A stretch of 64,000 nt of DNA from contig CM075768.1 in assembly GCA_037974665.1 (NCBI GenBank), positions 60,530,316-60,594,315 of the forward strand. The letters are read 5' to 3'. A program made the translations under genes and the position numbers. Positions 59,139-64,000 of this stretch are shown piece by piece (position 1 is the first letter of the stretch; every line of letters begins with the position of its first letter). This DNA is from Ehretia macrophylla. Its lineage: Eukaryota > Streptophyta > Magnoliopsida > Boraginales > Ehretiaceae. The notes beneath the pieces are model-generated. The model was given only the letters and a program-made list of their open reading frames with translations. It had not been told where the DNA came from and searched no databases.

Positions 59139-62100
59139 TGTGAGGCCCGACCTCGATTTGTGTGCGATACTTCATTTCGTGTGCCCTAACCTAGATTTGC
59201 GTGCCTTGACCTAGGTTTAAGAATTGTGTTTCATTTTGTGTGCCTTGCATTGATTTACGTGCATTCGTCTTGTAGTGCATGCCCTAAACCTAGGAAAGCC
59301 TCCCCTCACGCTAATCAAGAAAGCATCTTACACGAAGCACTAGGTCATTAATTAATCCTACAAATTCCACTAACCAATATTAAATTACTAATTCAACCCA
59401 CTAGAAGACAAAATCTCACAAAAACCTAGACATTCCTTATTCTTTTGCACTTTCAACACACAATTAAATAATGCTCAAAAGATGACAAAAAAATCAGATT
59501 TTACATGCCTTGGCCAACCACCTTGTGGCATTTATGCTTGCTTGCTCAATTCAAAATTAATTCTAGACAATTCTATGACAAGTTATGACACAAATACATA
59601 AAAAATTAGCTCAAAACTACTCAAAATTCCACCAATCTCGACATAGGCTCCTTGCCCATGCTAGATAATTCAAAAACCATGCTTCTTGAAGACACAAATA
59701 TGATTTTTTGTATGCCCAAGGCCGACACATGCTTCATTATTTGCAAAGCCTTCATTTTTCTTTCATTTCTCTCATCTCCTCACATTTCTCTCTCTCTCTC
59801 TCTCTCGGATTTGGCTGAGTTCATACACTCCATAGCTCATCTTCATCATTCCATGGTTAATCAAGGCAAGCAAGAAGGTAGGGAGCTCGACCAAGCAAGC
59901 TAGGTAGCAAGAAAACTCACATGCAAGCTCTTTGAGTCTCCATTTCGGGTTAGGTGAGTTTGCTAGCTTCCATTTCATTTCTTCTTGTTCTAACCACATG
60001 CACCTACTAAGAACTTGGTCACTAAGCTAGGAAAAATAGAGAAAATTCGAGTGGTGTCTCATCTAAGCAAGGAAAGGAGTCAACCTTGTGCTTCATCAAA
60101 GTTTTGTGCATCTTCTTGTTGTTTTGCTAAGGTGAGGGCAAAAACTCCTTGAAAATCTTTCAAAAATCCACATGCATGCTCTTAAATGTTTGTCTTTGCT
60201 TCTGTACTTGAGATATATGTGTGTTTATAAGCTTTTACAACCATGCATGGCAAGATTTTGGGCTAGAAGGTGATGATAGATGAAATCGGGTTTGTGACAG
60301 CTTTCTGTCTTGTTGGTGCGAGATGATTGTGGCTAGGCAAATGATGTTGAAAATGCGTAAAAATTGGTAGGTAACTATTTTTTCCAGTTATGAACATTTT
60401 TCCCAGAAATAGGAGAAAGCTAATTTTGAATCTAAGATCCTCAAAAGGGCAAGTCATTGAAATGTGTCCAAATCTGGAAAATCTGGAAAAATGAAGCAGG
60501 TTTTGGCAGATTCACTGATTGTGTGGAACAAACCAGTTTTGACTTAGTAAATGATATCCAAAATGAATGAAATTTGGTTTGCTGCTAGATTTTTCAGTTC
60601 TGGACATTCTTGTCAGAAATGGACTAAGGCTAAATCTGACCCTAAGGACCTCAAAAACGACATGTATTGAAATGTGTGCAAATCTGGACAGTTTTGTGCA
60701 ATCTCACTGTTTTGGCTATAACTATTGAAATCGAACTCCAAATGATGCGAGGTTTGTTTCTGAATTTAGTTCACTTCTTAAGCTTTAATTTGACATCTTA
60801 TTCACTGGAATTGGAGATTGTTTGCTTGTCTTAATGATTGTGATAAAACAGCCTATTGCAATGAGGGTTTCACTTAGTGATGTACTTAGAAAAATTGTTG
60901 TAACTTCTCTTGTTGAATTAAATGCTTGGGATTGTGGCATTGGGTTGTTGTGTGGACTGTTTTGAATACTTGAGGATGATTGAACTAATCGATACATGGC
61001 TTGAGATTGATTTTGAGTTGACTTGGGGCTTAATCGCACGGGTAAGCACGAAATGGAAACCCTAGTGACTAGGTAAATTCACTAAGTGTTGATCCTATGA
61101 ATATTGTGCTTAATTATACGTTTAGTTGGCTGCCCGTAGTTGCCCTTATAGCCCTAAATGTGATTTTGATAATTGCATGTTGACAAATAGGCCTTTCTTG
61201 CATCCGAACCCACGTAGATGTTGTTGCATGTTGAATAATCTTATTATTTGATTACGTGGACTTCGAAAAGAGTTATATGGCTTGATTTACATGCGTTACA
61301 TGGCTGCCCGTTTAATGTTCATATAACTCCATATGCCTTTCAAGTGAAATTACTTGTCTTATCGTGCCTTGCTTATTTACTTGTCAATGTGCAATCTTAT
61401 GACTGTCCGGAGGCAACCTACTTTGTTGTCCTCCTAATGGGATATATTAAATATCATAAATGTGCATTGCATATAAGGTTGCAACCTTTCATTCTGGCGT
61501 GGTAGCGTTCACGCACACCGGGCGGCATCGGGCTTGCCGGTGCAACCGTGACTACCATTGTCCAATTCCCTCTCTCGCTTGGGGGCTAGACTTCCTTGGA
61601 GAGTTGGGTCGTAGGATTTCGGGGTACATCCGGAGTACACCCATTTGGCGTGAAAAGTGGATGATTGAAGCCGGCCGCAACAACTGTTACTGAAAATGAA
61701 CTTGAACGGCAGGAAGTAAATGCTATGAGGGGGAAAGTGCTACACCTAATTGTGGTGGGAGCTACCACTTGAGCCCGTATGAGCTACCTCTAGAGTCCTG
61801 TACATATCAAACCGTATCCTTTTTACTATGTGTTTAAGTATTCTCGCTTGGTTCCTAGAGGACCTCGGGGAGGAAAGACGAGTAAATGTGTTCATTTATA
61901 TATATATATGCTATATTATGAGCTTACTTATTCTGTTTGACATGTTTTCAAATGAGTTTTCATAAAGTTTAATTGGAAAAGGATTTCAAAACGTTATCTC
62001 TCGTTCCTCCTCGCTGAGTTCATAAGGGCTCACCCTCTTCTTTTTGTCATAGGTGAAGCAGATTTGGAACAGGTACCCGAAGAAAATGTGCTAGTTGATA

Positions 62101-62724
62101 AACCTTTGGAATGACTATGTGCATTTCGTGCTTTTCGTGAACATGGATGTTATTAGGGATGTTGTGTTTGATAGTAGACTGTTTATTTTGTTGATGTAAA
62201 TGACTCCGTTGTAATTTGGGTCTAATTTTGGATTGTACTATCTATAACCGGACAAACTCTTTATTTGGTCGTTTGTTTTCGTTTTCTTAATTAGTAGTTA
62301 TTGTAGCAGTTTAAACCACTAGATGAACAATCAACTAAGTTAATTCTATCTAATTTCACTTAGGTGCTCATTTGTAAACTAAAAGATAATAGGAAATTGA
62401 CAAATAAACGGGACATAGTTATCATGTTAGGCTTATTAACCAAACGAGACTTTCAAGATAGACTAGTAGGCATATCAGTTGATGACAAAATAGGAGTCCT
62501 TAATGGAATTGCATTAATGATTGGTATAATTGATGCATTTAGAAATTAGGTCAACTAAAAGGTCTTAAATACTGCCGTTATGCCGCCGATTTTCCGAAAA
62601 AACTTTTGGAGTTCTAGACAAACGTAAAGCATTAATCATAGTGAAACAGTTAAGGATGTAAAATAAAGATAATGATTAACTCACACCCTAGTCTAGCCTC
62701 TATAGGTCGGGCTGGGGCGTGACA
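59139..62724 (+). repeat. E4b 5' LTR
   Basis: It is 3586 bp and ends GGTCGGGCTGGGGCGTGACA, close in length to the E3 LTRs (3591 and 3592). It has the 210-bp duplication (60461 and 60671) and a CT run at 59787-59806. The conserved block at about 61565-61617 (TCTCGCTTGGG, GAGTTGGGTCGTAGG) is followed by CCGTATCCTTTT near 61813 and CTCGCTGAGTTCATAAGGG near 62009. The intact frame 61460-61693 is discussed under findings and not called as a gene. Confidence 0.92.
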
Positions 62725-64000
62725 CCTTTAGAAGAATAGTATCAGAGATTAGTTTACTAACTAGGCGTTAGTCGGGTTCAACTCTCGGACCATGGGTAGA
62801 AGCCCTAATGTAATTTTAATGTCTTGTTATATGTGTTAATGTGTGTTAATGTGCTTTAATTGCTTTGTGCATTGAATATCATGTGCCTTTGTGGACTATA
62901 TGTACCTTGTGTCATGCACACCGACACGTTAGTGACCTCAATAATGCATGCATGCTTTTATACTCCTTGATACATGTGCATGTTATATAACCATGATTGA
63001 CTATTTATAAACATAGATAGTTGGGATTAGGACTTTCAGGGAAGTAAAATTATGCAGGAAGAACGAAAAGTCTCGGTAAGAGATTTCTAGCATCTTCACA
63101 GGTACTCGATGGTACGTATGTATTATCGGATATGCATATATAAAATGTGTAGCACATGTATAATTGTTGAGGTAAGTTATCTCCTTATCTTTGGAATACT
63201 TATAAATGTGATTGAGTTATCAATCTTATAGCTATGAACTTCTTGATTCCGTTAAATCGTTCTTCTAATTGTGGTTCAAGCATAAAGGTTAATGACAATC
63301 AACTTTCCTTAAGATATAAGAGTATACTATTGGACAAGTGGAGTAGAATATGTGTATTCATATGCTTATAATAGAAGTTTGACTTAGGGGTTGCTCTTGA
63401 ATCAAATTCTTATATCTTAAATTGGTGTAATGACTATTTATACGATTGAATCTTTACTTGATTGGAATGAAGCATTGAAGAATCCGATATGGTGTATACT
63501 AGCGAGTTCTAAGTTCACTAAATGGTAAGACCGCGATCTAGAAATTAAGGGGTGAATTCGCGGAAGTTGACAATAGTTTATTTTTAGGGGTTAGATTATT
63601 AAGACATGGATAGTGTATTTGAGTGACTTAACAATGGATAACCTCAAGACATGTAGATAACCCTAGAGACCGAATTTAACTAGGTTGATGATTCCTTAGT
63701 ATAACAAGATACAGAGATATTAGAATCGGGGAATTCACGTAGCTAGAACTTGTGTTCGGAAGACTATACCTAAAATGTTAGGTCAAATAGAATTGTAAGG
63801 TGTTGAATTTTGCATTAGATAACTAGCGTTGCTGAAGGCCCTAAGTTGGATATTGGTGATATTAAGAATCATGGTATCAGTTTAGTGCCCTCTGATTTAG
63901 TTGTGACTATGCAAAGTAATCATTCTATACACTCATTATTTGGATACCGTAGAGGATGTTAAGAAACATATATCCTTAAGTAATACCAATGGACCTAGTA
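62725..64000 (+). other. E4b internal region, no gag seen
   Basis: The first part, to about 62880, aligns by eye with the E3 leader (TTCAACTCTCGGACCATGG matches the E3 leader near 51361-51380 in reverse). After that the sequence is AT-rich and has no open frame of 60 codons in any frame. No Gag, zinc knuckle or RT motif is visible in 1.27 kb, whereas E3 gag starts 222 bases after its primer site. It could be a non-autonomous derivative, a deletion, or a further insertion. Confidence 0.6.
62737..62750 (+). other. E4b degenerate primer binding site
   Basis: TAGTATCAGAGATT sits 12 bases after the LTR end, where E3 has TGGTATCAGAGC. Two bases of the 12-base match are changed (G to A, and the last C to A), so priming by initiator tRNA-Met may be impaired. 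Confidence 0.7.

Larger units (their letters stand above)
59139..64000 (+). mobile_element. E4b: LTR element of the E3 family nested in E4a, right part outside window
   Basis: A second TGTGAGGCCCGACC starts at 59139, inside the E4a LTR and in the same orientation. A complete LTR (59139-62724) is followed by a degenerate primer site and an internal region that runs off the window. The predicted target duplication is GTTGC (59134-59138). It should be followed, to the right of the window, by AACCTTTCATT and the rest of the E4a LTR. Confidence 0.87.

Noticed and set aside
56713-62724. E4a and E4b as the two LTRs of one element
   Set aside because: E4a stops at two-thirds of its length and no internal region lies between them, so nesting fits better.
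62725-64000. A host gene at the right edge
   Set aside because: No open frame, splice pattern or protein motif could be supported; the start matches a retrotransposon leader.

Overview
The window looks like heterochromatin from a flowering plant, probably pericentromeric or centromeric; I cannot name the species. It is built almost entirely from two things. One is a roughly 341-bp tandem satellite. The other is a set of long-LTR Ty3/gypsy retrotransposons whose domain order, GPY/F-type integrase tail and chromodomain-like end resemble the Tekay/Del chromovirus lineage (lineage call from memory of the family). I see no host protein-coding gene, tRNA, rRNA or CRISPR array.

Layout. Positions 1-14914 hold E1, a minus-strand gypsy element cut by the left window edge. 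Its 5' LTR (3203-3874 plus 13364-14914) is split by E2 (3875-13358, plus strand), a complete element with two LTRs of about 2.27 kb and target duplication ATAAT. Positions 14915-40346 are about 75 satellite monomers. Positions 40347-55017 are E3, a complete minus-strand element with 3.59-kb LTRs and target duplication TAACT. Its pol gene is interrupted by a 2.7-kb solo LTR (44232-46916, duplication AAAGA) from a relative of E2. Positions 55018-56712 are exactly five more monomers. At 56713 begins E4a, a plus-strand LTR of the E3 family. It is interrupted at 59139 by E4b, a second copy of that family, whose LTR ends at 62724 and whose apparently non-coding internal region runs off the right edge.

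How the parts relate. The satellite is the oldest layer, since E1, E3 and E4a all sit in it. E2, the solo LTR and E4b are second-layer insertions. Gag-pol in E1, E2 and E3 is broken by in-frame stops and small frameshifts. Most of the stops fit C-to-T change at CAG, CGA or TGG codons, as expected for methylated, silenced plant DNA. The satellite has its own history: a 4-monomer higher-order unit at about 36.1-40.1 kb, a roughly 15-monomer (5.1 kb) duplication at about 26.1-35.7 kb, and repeated small deletions at a conserved dyad.

The strongest observations are these. E3 and E4a lie in opposite orientation at the same base of the satellite monomer, exactly five monomers apart. Short blocks are conserved and collinear between two otherwise different LTR families. 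E2 has lost the last zinc ligand of both Gag zinc knuckles. All coordinates and percentages come from reading by eye; no alignment was run.
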